Of a DNA stretch of 64,000 bases, positions 1 through 11,525 are shown piece after piece (the stretch's first letter is position 1; each line of letters opens with the position of its first letter). Origin of the DNA: Homalodisca vitripennis (Eukaryota > Arthropoda > Insecta > Hemiptera > Cicadellidae). The stretch lies in contig NC_060212.1 in assembly GCF_021130785.1 (NCBI RefSeq), positions 151,184,501 through 151,248,500 of the forward strand. Direction: 5' to 3'. A program made the translations under genes and the position numbers. The notes beneath the pieces are model-generated. The model did not search any database, was not told where the DNA came from, and worked only from the letters and a program-made list of their open reading frames with translations.

Positions 1-822
1 TGAACATTACCTTCCATTTTTAATAAATGAAACACACAACACAAAATCACTAATAAAATGGATGGAATTAACTGGTTAAAATACTTAACACAAGCACATA
101 GTATCTTTACAGTTTGTTGTTTTGTTCAACAATGAGGTGAAATAATATGTCATCTAATATTAAATACCCAGCTGATTATTTATTATTTAAAAATGTTGAA
201 ACAGTTGTTGTTTAAATGATTAATTATTACCAGCTTTTACCAATCAGATACTCATTCCTTATTATAAAACAGCAAAAGATTGCTGTGTAGTGTAATACGT
301 GAGGAGTCAATATCATAACTTTTTTACACATGTAGTTAACTTTGCTTATTATGGTTGTTTTCAGAATTAAATTCTCTACAATATGTATTAGGAAAAACAA
401 TTTGTTTATTGGTCATTTAACAATGTTATTCGCCATCAAACATTTAAGACGGTATTTTTGTTATTAGATTTTTTGGCAATTTGCATACTTTATCTCTCAA
501 AGACTGTTCACACTAAAAACTTCTAGAGTGGTTTTTATTTGATTTTTTCAGGTGATTTTCTTTATAAAATCTATCTTATTTGAGTTAAAAAGTAAAACCT
601 TTCAGAATCACTTAATTTCACCAGGTGAACCGAAAACAAAGCAAAATCTTTCGCCAGCATTACTCAGTAATGGAGCGTTTTCGGACCTACCTTTATATAA
701 CATTTTTTTCTTATTTTTTAGCTCTAGAATCACGTCTTAAAATATGTTACCATATTTCTGACTCACCCTGTTATATATATATTTCAATAAACACTGAATC
801 GCAAAAAGTACTATATATACTA
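1..822. other. AT-rich unique DNA, no gene seen
   Basis: No open frame with protein-like composition is present; the short overlapping frames near 552-855 are low-complexity and run into a dispersed repeat. A CACCCTGTTATATA motif near 764-777 resembles the end of a TA-flanked transposon, but I could not find its partner. Confidence 0.6.
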
Positions 823-1320
823 GCTGTTTCCCGCGGCTTCGCACGCTTTTCGTAAGTTTTGCCATCGTATGAGCATTTCTGGTTGAAGTAAATTATATTT
901 CCAACCCCGATGTAGATTTTACCTTGATGTCACGATCAAGAAAATATGTCAAAAATGTATTGTACATGCATAATGTATTTTATTACAAAGTGGTCTACCA
1001 CTCAACCTTTAAGTTCAACCAAAAAATTTAGTTTAGACAATTATACATCATAACTTAGCGCCTTCAAATAGTGTTTCACTGTTTAATATACGTATCTATC
1101 TCGTAATTGCAGGTTATAATGTGCAGGCGCTTTGAAAACTTTTCTTCATTTTATTCGTTTATATTCACGACATAAGCGAATAATTCAGATAATAACTATC
1201 CTATCTTCTAAGTTAGACTAAATTACGGATACATGTGAAATTTGATTTGAAATTGGTTCAGTCGTTTTGGAGTTTATTGGCAACATACATCGTGACTCAA
1301 GATTTTTATATATAAGATAT
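823..1320 (+). repeat. Dispersed interspersed repeat (CCCGCGGCTTCGC type)
   Basis: The left edge carries CTAGCTGTTTCCCGCGGCTT followed by CGCACGC. The right edge carries TTGGTTCAGTCGTTTTGGAG and ends in a TATATA-rich tail. This pair of edge motifs is typical, from memory, of a very widespread arthropod retroposon-like repeat. The segment has no intact frame. A related short motif, CCGCGGCTTCGCAC, recurs at 44792-44805. The class (SINE, RTE-type LINE tail, other) is not resolved. Confidence 0.45.
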
Positions 1321-2360
1321 AATCTTATAGTATAATTGAAAAAAATTGTTTTTAATGCTGAAAACTTATTTTCTAAATGCGATGTACTTTTCGCTGTTAG
1401 TAATTCTTTTTTCGATTTCGTCGCAATTTTGCGAGAGCTTTTCCGCACAGCGTCGCATTTTCTCGGTTCGTTTCGCAAAATACGACAAATGCGATCGCAG
1501 CTTAAACCCTGGTTTAAAATAGCTAAATTGATAATTATATTTATAATTCTGAAACCTAATATTTTTATGTTAATAGCCTATTCTATTATAAGACGTGTTT
1601 TAAATCCTAAAAGTTCCGATCTTCAACTGTTCACTTTCCCTTCCTCTCCTTTAAGCATCAATCTGAAACAAGATACGTGATGACGATTGTTATTCCGTAT
1701 TAAAACAAGTCATTAGACTCACAAATTTTGTGTACTTATGAACACGAAAATTAAGCAAACCTGTTTTTATTAATAAATTTCATAAGATGTTAAAAATATT
1801 AAATTATTTGCAAAATCTATTGTGCGCTTGAATGATCTACGTTAAATTATATTTAAATTATTGTAGTTTAGAGGTGATTATGTCATAATGCATAATGAAT
1901 TTATAGAAATAATCCATTCAGTACGCTTAAGAAGTATTGTAGAACAGTATATCTTACTCTTGACATATAATCCGATCTGTTACAGGTAGGAAGTGCTCGT
2001 GTAGTTGGAGAACAATGGTGCAGTTGGTGGTGAGTAATTGACTTGGTACATGTAAGTTATTGCCAATACTACACCTCGCAATCCAAGTACAATCCCATTT
2101 AGTAGACGTTATAAACTTTTTATGTTGTACATCGTGTAAAATTAAAATCCTTTCTCTCATTTCATCTTATGATAGAGCAAGTTTTAGGTCAAGATAGAAC
2201 ATTGTATCTTTTTTACTCTTATCTATCTTTTGAATATCTTCTATTTCAGCCTACGCACCTCATATGCATATTTTAGTCTTGAGTATCCCAATTAGTTTTC
2301 GTGAAAGTCAACAACCCTGTACGGGAATTTGTTTGTTTTCATCCATTATATGGTTTAGGA
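1321..2360. other. Unique DNA, no gene supported
   Basis: Open frames at 1336-1680 (+) and 1218-1478 (-) overlap on opposite strands, have no recognisable domain, and sit beside a repeat edge. The patch 1380-1500 is richer in CpG than its surroundings. Nothing else stands out. Confidence 0.55.
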
Positions 2361-2915
2361 ATTAACAGTTATTGGCTGAGCTTTAGCAAAGGTCTATCGC
2401 TCAGGGCTATAAAATGTAAATTTCTGTCCGTCTGTCCGCAAGATATTTCGAAAACAAACTGATCTATACATTTGAAATTTTGCATAAAGCTTCATATGAG
2501 GATCACTTCATATGAGTTCGATGATGGTGCATGACACACCTTGGCTATAGCTGAGCGTTAGCGAATATTTTTACATTGGTCTTACGGATAACCATGATGG
2601 AAACGAAATGGCTCAGTACCGCAAATAAATTTGTAAGAAAAACTATGTACCATCATATGTGATTTTACAAGACACAATTTTTTTGATTAAGTAAAAAGAA
2701 AATATAATAGATTGAAGTCAGTGTTAAACATAGGTGGCAATATTTAATTTCAACACACTCTTACGTTGTAATACCCTCGCTTGCTTACGTGAACTTTTAT
2801 TATTTGAACACTGTTACAAAACTTAACTTAATAAACGAAGTGAATGTATCATTCAGCCAAATATCTCGAGAAAGATTTCATATGTACACTTTGGATTTTG
2901 AATGAAACTTCATTT
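2361..2915 (+). repeat. Dispersed repeat family R1, copy A
   Basis: This segment matches 42645-43145 (same strand) and 46150-46665 (opposite strand) in the same order of blocks. These are a TCTGTCCGTCTGTCCG block, a block around TTCGATGATGG, then GCTGAGCGTTAGCGAATATT, then AACTTTTATTATTTGAACAC, then ATATCTCGAGAAAGATTT, then TACACTTTGGAT. No coding frame is kept in all copies. It is probably a transposon fragment of unknown class. Confidence 0.65.
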
Positions 2916-3437
2916 ATACTTAGGCAAGAATGACGTCTAATATGACGTGTGCCCAGCATTACCTTATTACGGTTGGCTGAGCCAAACGTAATGGGCAAAC
3001 GAAATTGTTTTATCAAACGGAAGGACGTAAGAATTTCTTTTCTGTACAATTGTATATCTGTCTATCTGTGTGCAGAACATCTAGAGAGTTAAAATGAGCT
3101 TTACTGATTTAAAATGTTGCATGCAATCTTAGCGAAGCCTGTTACGCGACACGTGGTGTTATGTACTCTTACCTTATTTAAATTATAATGTACTAGTAAT
3201 GTAACTGAAGGTAGTTATGCGCGAACTGGATGGTAATCAAGGTATCAAGATATTGTATCACAATAATACTGTATGTTCTTATGCTCCAAGGAGTTTAACA
3301 AATCTTTTTGAATATGATGAACTTTAATGGAGAGTAGTTTTTCTTCTTGCTATGAGTGTAAATCACCAAAGTAAACTCGCAAGCTTGTTAGTGGATATTG
3401 AGAATAATTGCCTGAGGAACACGTGTATTTTAGTAGT
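2916..3437. other. Unique DNA, possible repeat debris
   Basis: A second weak copy of the R1-like phrase (GGCTGAGCCAAACG, then TATCTGTCTATCTGTGTGC) occurs at 2985-3075, which suggests that repeat debris continues here. No gene is seen. Confidence 0.4.
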
Positions 3438-4115
3438 CAATCTTCAAAGTTTATTGCAGCGGCAATGCAGTTGTATATCAAACGTAATGTTAAAGTTACA
3501 CTAAAATTTGGACTTCCATACCAGAATACTCTCACACAGACAAACATTTTGTTAATTTCATTCATTAATCACCGATTAATCCCACTTCAATCCAGGACCA
3601 TTCTAATGATTATATGGTCTCCCAGTTTATTGCCAACAACCTGTTTACATTATAAAATGCGTTGGACCCAAAATAGGGCTTCAAACGAGTTTTAAACACC
3701 TTGAATGTTGGACATTTTTTTATTCCTTGGTAATCTGTTGATAAAATTTACTGAAGCCTGCGAGGACAGTGTTGATGAATCGCCGTCCTGTGTGTCTGGT
3801 AGTCCGGTAGTCCCTGCCTTTAGTCAGATCCGAGTGTAAGTCTCGGGTATTGATCAATGTACATTTTGAAATAAAATATAATGATGTTTCCAAAAAGTAG
3901 AGGCTTGCAGAGTCAACAATTGCAAACTTAAGAAAGGTGGCCTGCACGACTCTCTGAACTTCAACTTTGCAATTTGCGGATTGATTGTTTTTACAATTGA
4001 AACACTCTCAGGAACTGTATATTTGCGCTAGCACCCCACACTCTAGTCCGTAAGTGAGGTGGGCAAAATCATGCCATAATAAGCCGCCTTCAGAACCTGC
4101 GTAGGGCAGTATTTC
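3438..4115 (-). mobile_element. Non-LTR retrotransposon 3' end, 5'-truncated and decayed
   Basis: Read on the minus strand, 3720-4115 translates in broken frames to the C-terminal part of an insect Jockey/CR1-like reverse transcriptase. An AKLKFRESCRPPF-like stretch matches the IAKL.WRESCRP consensus, and DLHSDLTKGRDYRTTRH aligns with the HSYxTRGRDNYRTGRHR motif of the copy at 29.6-30.2 kb. The 3' untranslated part (3438-3719) matches the other copies at 39421-39640 and 28397-28462, ending near GCTGCAATAAACTTTGA. Stops and frameshifts show it is dead. 5' truncation is the usual outcome of target-primed reverse transcription. Confidence 0.75.
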
Positions 4116-4152
4116 GTATAAATCGTACCTATCATATGTTTTTAAATAAAAA

Positions 4153-4363
4153 ATCTTCTCATAAGATTACTATTGAACCATTAGAAGCACGTTGAGAGCC
4201 CTAAAGTCGCATGTATTTCAAATTGCCGAACGCACATCTAGAGTAGCTTGAAAAGACTTTATCTTCTCATAAGATTACTATTGAACCATTAGAAGCACGT
4301 TGAGAGCCCTAAAGTCGCATGTATTTCAAATTGGCGAACGCACATCTAGAGTAGCTTGAAATA
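4153..4363. repeat. Tandem duplication, 108-bp unit, two copies
   Basis: Copy one is 4153-4260 and copy two starts at 4261. They differ by a C/G change (AAATTGCCGAACG versus AAATTGGCGAACG) and diverge only after GAGTAGCTTGAAA. Near identity implies a recent duplication. It is non-coding. Confidence 0.95.
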
Positions 4364-7254
4364 CTTTCGATTTATATGTACGTAAAATAATATTTTAGAC
4401 ACCCACTATCACCATAGGAAAATAAAAAATGATAAAATCTTTTCATAATATACTGTAGATGATGCTTTCTATATTAGTCGTAGGTTTGATGCAAAAAATG
4501 CTAGCTATCGTAATCCAGCATATATATTTCCAAGTAAGATTGAATATGTCGCTAATATTTACAAATAATGCATTTTATTCTGAGGTATAAAACGTAGATT
4601 TGTTTAAAAATATACGTATTTTAAAAAATTTTTTTATTATATAATATATAACAATGAGGTGCGATGTACAGCAATCCAAACATGACCGTTTTCTAGACAG
4701 ACGTTTTTGCTGCTTTACCTACTCCTCTGTTTTGTTGATTACTTCTGAACTCGACTGCAAGCAATTTCATACTCACCCCATTACCATTATGAAAAGTCAA
4801 AATTTCTGACTCCACGCATACCCATAGCTAGTATAGCTGCTAGGCTATATGGATGGTGGTTATTTTCCCCTCTATCTAATGTTCCTAAGCAGACCCACAT
4901 TTGCCGATATGTTTTAAAATTGAAAAAGTGACTTTGTACAACGTGAAGTCGATTATGTAACCCAGAGAAAACATTTCTATAACTGGTCAGCCTCATACTT
5001 CGGCGTTGGCATTCAAATCACTTAATGCAGGAACCCATTTCAAAAATGAGTTTACAAAACTAAATGTTTCACTGATTACATTTCGAATGTTTCTTCCCAT
5101 TTTGTAATAGCGGTACATAATAAACTTTAAGTCGGTCTCTAATATGCAATCTTGTAAAGTAGAATGTAATTTGCAGTAAATGGAAAGATATCGTGGTAAC
5201 TTTGCGGCGCGGTGCTGAGCAACGTGTCAGTGATAAGCGTTATCAAAGGGCGTGATGAAGCACCATCTGATAACGGCTTCACACTTGGTTGATGACATTG
5301 TCCGTGACGGCCTGGCTTTGTGTACGCGGGTCCCACGTTGTCACGTCACGAAGCTGGTACTGATTTTATCGCAACAGTTTCTGTGAACAGTTAGCTGAAT
5401 AAAGCCCTGTGTTAAGTAGGTTTATCTTATTTTTATACATACAAACGGTGTTGCTTTGGTTTTGAGTAAGGTGCATCGTAAATTAATTGATTAGTTAAAT
5501 ATACGTGTGATATATCTTGAATCCAAACTGTCAAATGTTGCGCTTTTTAATTAAGCTGAAGAATTTTTAAATTATTTTCAATTGAAACCCTTTCTGAAAT
5601 CATTATAACCCTTGCTCATGTGTAGAAACTCAGTTCCTGAGAAACGTATTTTAGTATATCTCCTGAACAAAACTATCCACCAAATAAGCAATAAAATTAG
5701 CACAATGTAATGAGCACGTATCGCAGCAGTCAGTTTTTACTCATGAATATAATTTATTTGGCAAAGTTGGCGTGGGAGAGTAAAACAGAACAAAGGGGTC
5801 TGACTCGAGACCCTGGGGACTTGTTGTGGGACAAACTAAAACAGCCTGGCTTAGAATCCTTCTATCTCCGAGACCGGCAAAACTTCACCGCGAGACTGTC
5901 CATAACTACACGCAGAATGTTTGAAATTATGGCAAAACAGGTGTTTTGTAATGTTCAAAGCCCCATTTTGCTATGGACGACTTTCATTACAGTTAAATAT
6001 TCACTGTATGTACTTTTGAAATTAGTAGTGCACCTTCAACTAACATGGTAATTGTTTTACCAAAGTCGGTTTTACTTTAGTAACGCTTTAAAATTTCATT
6101 TGGTAAATTTTGAATGTGTGTCTGAATATTTATAAATATTTTGGTACAAACGCTTTTTGTTTCATGTTAATAACGTAAAAATAAAAATTCAGAAAGAAGG
6201 CAATGCAGGAAATGTAAATCAATGAGTAATCTCTAACCTTTCACACGATTTTTCAACCTCAGCCGCTAGCAGCTTTAACATCAATTACCGTCGTAACACT
6301 AATCCTTGATTACCTAACACCATTACATCGTTTGACTTTGTGTGTGTTATCCATCCTTCATACATTTTTAAAGAGCTTTCTTGTCCCCATACTGGATATT
6401 TTTGTAAAGCCGTTATAATTGACAGTGTTAAGTAATGGTCTGCGGTGAAGTACATAGCCTCAAGGAAGAATACTCTGAGTAAAAACAAATTATAACATGA
6501 AGTAACACGTTTAAAGATAAAAATCAAAGATCAGTTACATATTTGTTCTTCTTACACAAAGCCAAATCCTTTGTTAGAAGGTTCTTGACAATTTATTTCA
6601 AATGCAGTGTTTTACATTTAGAAAGGAAACGATAAGTGGTGACGGAACATTAAGTCTGGTTTATTTTCAACTGTGAATGTAGGCCACTGTGTGCTATATA
6701 GTGTAATGAAAACTACTTCCCGCCATATCTTGAATGAGATTGTAGGTTAATTTAAAAGATACGTTATTTCCGTTTTAACCAATTAAATAATTTAAACAAA
6801 CAGAAAAGCTTTATTATATTTACTCGTGTACGGATCTCCAGAAATATAATTTGATACAAACTATCCTTTATCCATATTTGCAGTAGAGGAAACATTGTTG
6901 AGATGGTACAGAAAAAAATTTAAGTTAGTTGAAAATTTTCGTCAAGAAAATACCTGTCCGTTCGTGTGTCCATCTGTCCGTCCATATATTCGTAATTGAG
7001 GCTATAAACCATAGAGATCACCTTAATTTTACGAAATTAGGCATGCAGATATAACAATTATCCCTCAACAGTTTCTACACTTTAGTAAGTAAAGTTACAA
7101 TACCTAGCCAGGGTACAGATACTTCCATTAGCTTTGTACGATAGAGTGCGCACGAAGCCGTTTCATTCTAGATCTTGCCATTATGTTGGTGAGATAAGAG
7201 ATACAGGCTGATCTAGGCCAAAGCTTAGTACCATGACGTTAGCTAAGTAGTGTT
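4364..7254. other. Unique AT-rich DNA, no gene supported
   Basis: No open frame here has a recognisable domain. The frame at 5710-6051 (+, 113 aa) has no family I recognise and lies in AT-rich DNA. A GC-richer patch at 5200-5360 (GCGGCGCGGTGC..., GTCACGTCACG) could be regulatory. A fragment at 6952-6990 with repeated TGTCCGTCC words resembles the edge of repeat family R1. Confidence 0.5.
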
Positions 7255-8630
7255 CCAAGTCGATGCAGGCGATATATACTCAATATAACCACGATGCATC
7301 GTGATGAAGTCAGTGTATTCTCAATATAGCGATGTCGCCGTCTAAGTGTATTGAGTGTATTGTCCGGATAGCTGATGCAATACCGTCCCGAGGCTCGTGT
7401 GGTAAGAGGTGCAGTGAAGCAACTGTATTTTCCATGTAGCAATGACGCTTGTGAGACAGTATTGAGACGAAAGCCGATGAAATACCACCTTGGTGCCCGT
7501 GGCAAGAGGTGCGGTGAAGCCAGTGTATTCTCAATATAGCAATGACGCTTGTGAGACAGTATTGGGACGAAAGCCGATGAAATACTACCTTGGTGCCCGT
7601 GGCAAGAGGTGCGGTGAAGCCAGTGTATTCTCAATATAGCAATGACGCTTGTGAGACAGTATTGAGACGAAAGCCGATGAAATACCACCTTGGTGCCCGT
7701 GGCAAGAGGTGCGGTGAAGCCAGTGTATTCTCAATATAGCAATGACGCTTGTGAGACAGCATTGGGACGACAGCTGATGAAATACCACCTCGGTGCCCGT
7801 GGCAAGAGGTGCGGTGAAGCCAGTGTACTCTCAATATAGCAATGACGCTTGTGAGGTAGTATTGAGACGAAAGCCAATGAAATACCACCTTGGTGCCCGT
7901 GGCAAGAGGTGCGGTGAAACCAGTGGATTATCAATATAGCAGTGGCGCATGTGAGACAGTATTGAGACGAAAGCCGATGAAATACAACCTTGGTGCCCGT
8001 GGCAAGAGGTGCGGTGAAGCCAGTGTATTTTGAATATAGCAATAACGCTTGTGAGACAGTATTGAGACGAAAGCCGATGAAATACCACCTTGGTGCCCGT
8101 GGCAAGAGGTGCGGTGAAACCAGTGGATTATCAATATAGCAGTGGCGCATGTGAGACAGTATTGAGACGAAAGCCGATGAAATACAACCTTGGTGCCCGT
8201 GGCAAGAGGTGCGGTGAAACCAGTGGATTATCAATATAGCAGTGGCGCATGTGAGACAGTATTGAGACGAAAGCCAATGAAATACCACCTTGGTGCCCGT
8301 GGCAAGAGGTGCGGTGAAACCAGTGGATTATCAATATAGCAGTGGCGCATGTGAGACAGTATTGAGACGAAAGCCAATGAAATACCACCTTGGTGCCCGT
8401 GGCAAGAGGTGCGGTGAAACCAGTGGATTATCAATATAGCAGTGGCGCATGTGAGACAGTATTGAGACGAAAGCCGATGAAATACAACCTTGGTGCCCGT
8501 GGCAAGAGGTGCGGTGAAGCCAGTGTATTCTCAATATAGCAATGACGCTTGTGAGACAGTATTGGGACGAAAGCCGATGAAATACCACCTTGGTGCCCGT
8601 GGCAAGAGGTGCGGTGAAGACAGTGTATTC
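7255..8630. repeat. 100-bp satellite array, about 13 units
   Basis: From 7421 the phrase CAGTG(T/G)ATTxTCAATATAGC recurs at 7521, 7621, 7721 and so on every 100 bp exactly to 8621, with no indels. Edge units (7263, 7311) are shorter or 110 bp apart and more divergent, as expected at array margins. Two unit types alternate. Type A reads CAGTGTATTCTCAATATAGC (7521, 7621, 7721, 7821, 8021, 8521). Type B reads CAGTGGATTATCAATATAGC (7921, 8121, 8221, 8321, 8421). The minus strand of the unit has no stop in any frame, and 100 is not a multiple of 3, so long artefactual minus-strand frames up to 185 codons appear. There is no sign that these are genes. Confidence 0.97.
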
Positions 8631-8639
8631 GAAATGTAA

Positions 8640-9649
8640 ACAACTTGCTAGATATAATTGTCGGAAAAATTAATGCGTTTACAAAGTGATTGATCAGATA
8701 GCTCGGTAAACCTACAGTTTTTATAATAATGAATTTATTATTAATTAAAGAATTATTAGTGAGGAAAGAGTGTAAATAACTTGATTGAAAATGTTGTACA
8801 TTTAATACTGATTGAAAGAACATTTTTTCCAATTTTGTGGTACCCCCATTCTCTATTTATGTGCAATGTATTAAACCATATTAAAATAGTTCAAACGTAT
8901 TGCAGAAGCAATTCCCGCATAAATATATATATATTAAAAAAAAATATTTCCTATTCAAATACGCCACTTCGTATTTAAACCTGGATCTATTTGTAACTGT
9001 ATTTGCATATATCAGATTTCTTAATATGAGTTATTGATATGATGAAATGTGACCAAACTACGCATATTTCTGTTTCTCCTATCAATGTATACATAACCAA
9101 TAGATGAGTGGAATATACTCCTGTACAAAATAAAACAGTAACACAACAATTTGTCTCTGTATATCAATGATAAATTAGTATAATTTTGCATTTGATTTGC
9201 TCGGAAGGGAAAAACATTTTGGTTATTTTTACCTTTTGGACTTCTTTATACGTATATAGAGATCATAGGCAAAACTACGTTCAATTGTGGAGAAACTTTC
9301 AAACTTTTCTATGAATTCGAATAACTTGTCTGTTTATAACGTAAGAATATTGTAGTAAGGTCCTGCAAGGCCCAAAGAAGGAATAAAGAAACAAAACCAG
9401 CAGCAATTTCTTGTTCCCGGATATTACAGCGCCTGTCAGTCAGTCTCCTGTCTCCTGCGACATCTCTCCCCTTGCCTTACGAAAATACATCTTTGCTTCT
9501 TAGAATAGTCGAATTTGTATTACAACACATCGATCGTGTGACTGTTTTCTAATCTTATGGTTACAACTTTTAACAAGGTTTAAAAATGTTTATATGACAC
9601 AACGTTTAATTTGGAACTGAGAAAATATTCCTTTTTTTAAGTTTATTTT
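8640..9649. other. Unique DNA, no gene
   Basis: AT-rich non-coding sequence. The 9380-9500 portion is CT-rich, carries CCGGATATTACAG at 9418-9430, and resembles 12185-12300 (see the separate entry). Confidence 0.5.
9380..9500 (+). repeat. Short dispersed repeat with CCGGATATTACAG core, copy 1
   Basis: The 13-base word CCGGATATTACAG occurs here, near 12221 and near 19872, always on the plus strand. Here and at 12185-12300 it is followed by TCTCCTGTCTCC/TCTCACATCTCC-type CT-rich sequence ending in CCTTACGA/TCCTTACGA. The function is unknown; it could be an old repeat or a conserved regulatory word. Confidence 0.5.
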
Positions 9650-9945
9650 TCACGATGGAAGGATTGTGAAGGAAACAGGAATTTTTCTGGACATTTGCCA
9701 TCGTTCAGTGTAACAAAAAAAATCAGTAACACTACGTTTCGAGATCTGCTACCTGATCTCTTCTTCAGGTAAATAACTAACCTAATACATAATTACAAAC
9801 TAATAAACAAATCATGCCAAAGCGTTGCGGCACGCCTAAGTCAGGAATCACAACCACCATTTTGTGTGTCAACTTCACTAACTGTAAAACATGCACTTAA
9901 TAAAAAACTATACACAAAACTTATCATTAAAACTGAATTACACGA
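9650..9945 (-). mobile_element. Retroelement tail with CTGAAGA...GAAACG hairpin core
   Basis: On the minus strand this matches 47375-47660 over its whole length, from TTCAGTTTTAATGAT through TTTTTTATTAAGTGCATGTT, GATTCCTGACTTAGGCGTG and CTGAAGAAGAGATC to GATGGCAAATGTCC. Both copies start and stop together. Inside, CTGAAGA (9762-9768 complement) is followed by a perfect 6-bp stem GAGATC/GATCTC and then GAAACG. I associate this arrangement with Penelope-like retroelement termini, but there is no coding part to confirm that. Confidence 0.6.
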
Positions 9946-11339
9946 AGAGTCCAAGTGAAGTTAAAAAAGTCAATATATATTGTACAAGTACATAAACTCC
10001 TTTCAGCGAGCAAGCAATTGGTCTATGCAGCGAATAATTCCTTAAATTATTGTTGTAATTTCTTAAACAAATTTAAATGGAGAATAAACGTGTTTGTATC
10101 TTGTATCCTGGGACAAGTTTTTAATATTTTATCAATTTTTTGTTTTTTATTTTGCTCTCCTGAGACTAGGTGAGAGTGGACAATGGTGAACAGCAAGGGT
10201 AACTCTAATGCGGGTGTGGGCATTCTACACTGTCGGCGATGTTTGTCCAACAGAGTAATATGCTCTTATTGGCATATTACTCTTTATTGCTGTTTTTGTT
10301 CTGGTTTAGCGTACTCAAAATGGAACTACATATATTGTTTTTAACTAATAAGTTTCTCTTTAAATGTGAAATGAAAATTTGTCACAGTAGCTACACATAA
10401 AATTACGTTTCCTGTCCGTAATTAAGTGAATATTTCCTGAAATGCCCTATTATGAATAATTGGATCTCTCTCTCTTAGTCAGCCTAGCTAAAGTATTGAT
10501 TTGGTGCACTCAGGTCCGTCTAAAAACTATAAAATTTGTTATTAGAATAATTGTATACTAGATTTTCAGTGCTAGGAGGGTAAAGTAGAGTTTTACAAAA
10601 AGAAAGCAATCTTTTTAAGGACCCAGTGCCCCTAAATCTAACATTAGCAAACTGTATTTATATCTCAATTAACCATAGCCTTAGTTTAGACCTTTTTGAG
10701 AATAATAGACAGATTCTTGTATTTTAAAAGAAAGGCTCCTTCTCCGGTATACTGATATTTTAATATTTAATACGTTTTTGAAATTTGTAATGTTTGAAAA
10801 AAAAAATAAAAAATATTTCACACGTTATTTACCTACACTATATAATTATGATCAATCAATTATTTTGATATAGAAACCAAAAATGGGTGATCAGCGTTCT
10901 TCTGAAACCACTATGCGAAGGATGTAAAAGGCATTTGTTATAACCACGGTAATCACAGAGTTTGTGCGGGGGCGAGATGGGGCTAACTGATACAAGAGAA
11001 CGCCATCTCCTCCCTCCCAATAACAGTGACAGTGATGGAGTGGCCGGCAGGTAATGTGCTCGACTGGCTGCTGCTGTTAATTAGTCATAATTTGCCACTC
11101 TGATGAGCCATCACAGTGTCCATTTAACTTTCTGTGCGAAATAAGCTCGTCAATTAAAACAGTTGAATTAAAATGGTTGATACGAATTAAAAATAATCCG
11201 CCGTTACTTTTTGATGTACGCTTGTGTGGGTGTCTTCCTTTATTTTTTCAAGTCGTACTCCGGATATGTTTAGACTAAATATGAGCATTTCACTGAGAAG
11301 ATCGTTGTTACAGGAAAGCAGCGTTTCGGACATTTGCCA
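9946..11339. other. Unique DNA; hairpin and homeodomain-site cluster
   Basis: No gene. It contains a perfect hairpin at 10252-10283. A patch at 11085-11205 has TTAATTAGTCATAATTTG and several AATTAAAA words, which would suit homeodomain binding. That reading is only inference from base composition. Confidence 0.4.
10252..10283. repeat. Perfect 12-bp inverted repeat (hairpin)
   Basis: AGAGTAATATGC at 10252-10263 is followed by an 8-base loop and the exact reverse complement GCATATTACTCT at 10272-10283. No T-run follows directly, and the setting is non-coding. It may be the footprint of a small foldback element. Confidence 0.85.
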
Positions 11340-11344
11340 ACGTT

Positions 11345-11415
11345 ATGTATTTGATTCCAAGTTTAGGAGTCAAGTCTGTTACAGCGTCAAATTTCAGACG
11401 ATGCATTAAACGGAA
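11345..11415 (+). repeat. Dispersed repeat R2, copy 1
   Basis: GATTCCAAGTTTAGGAGTCA, AGTCTGTTACAGCGTCA and the following CAGACG...AAACGGAAGG align with 27850-27922, where the same blocks appear as GGAGTCAAGTCTGAGACAGC and GTCAG...AAATGGAAGG. It lies just before another CTGAAGA...GAAACG core on the minus strand, so it may be part of that retroelement tail. Confidence 0.6.
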
Positions 11416-11424
11416 GGTACTAAT

Positions 11425-11525
11425 CCAAACATTTACATTGAATAAATCCTTTCTTGCGTTATGTGTAGTGACAAGACGTTTCGAATCCGCTCTCCTCTTC
11501 AGGGGTCCAACCATGAAACCAGATT
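11425..11525 (-). mobile_element. Retroelement-tail fragment, second CTGAAGA...GAAACG type
   Basis: On the minus strand, CCCTGAAGAGGAGAGCGGAT is followed by TCGAAACGTCTTGTCAC. The same outer words (CTGAAGA, then CGAAACG) occur in the 9.7-kb and 47.5-kb copies, but the intervening sequence differs, so this is a separate family. The stem is not obvious here. A minus-strand frame across it (11308-11514) reads no domain I know. Confidence 0.4.

Noticed and set aside
1336..1680. 114-codon plus-strand frame as a gene
   Set aside because: An opposite frame overlaps it, composition follows the AT-rich background, and no domain is recognised.
5710..6051. 113-codon plus-strand frame as a host gene
   Set aside because: No recognisable family, no nearby exon-like partners, and the C-terminal half is AT-rich background.
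7731..8288. 185-codon minus-strand open frame
   Set aside because: It lies wholly in the 100-bp satellite, and equivalent frames appear in all registers; the unit simply lacks stops on that strand.
7255..8630. CRISPR array
   Set aside because: The repeats are contiguous 100-bp units without variable spacers, and the genome is eukaryotic.
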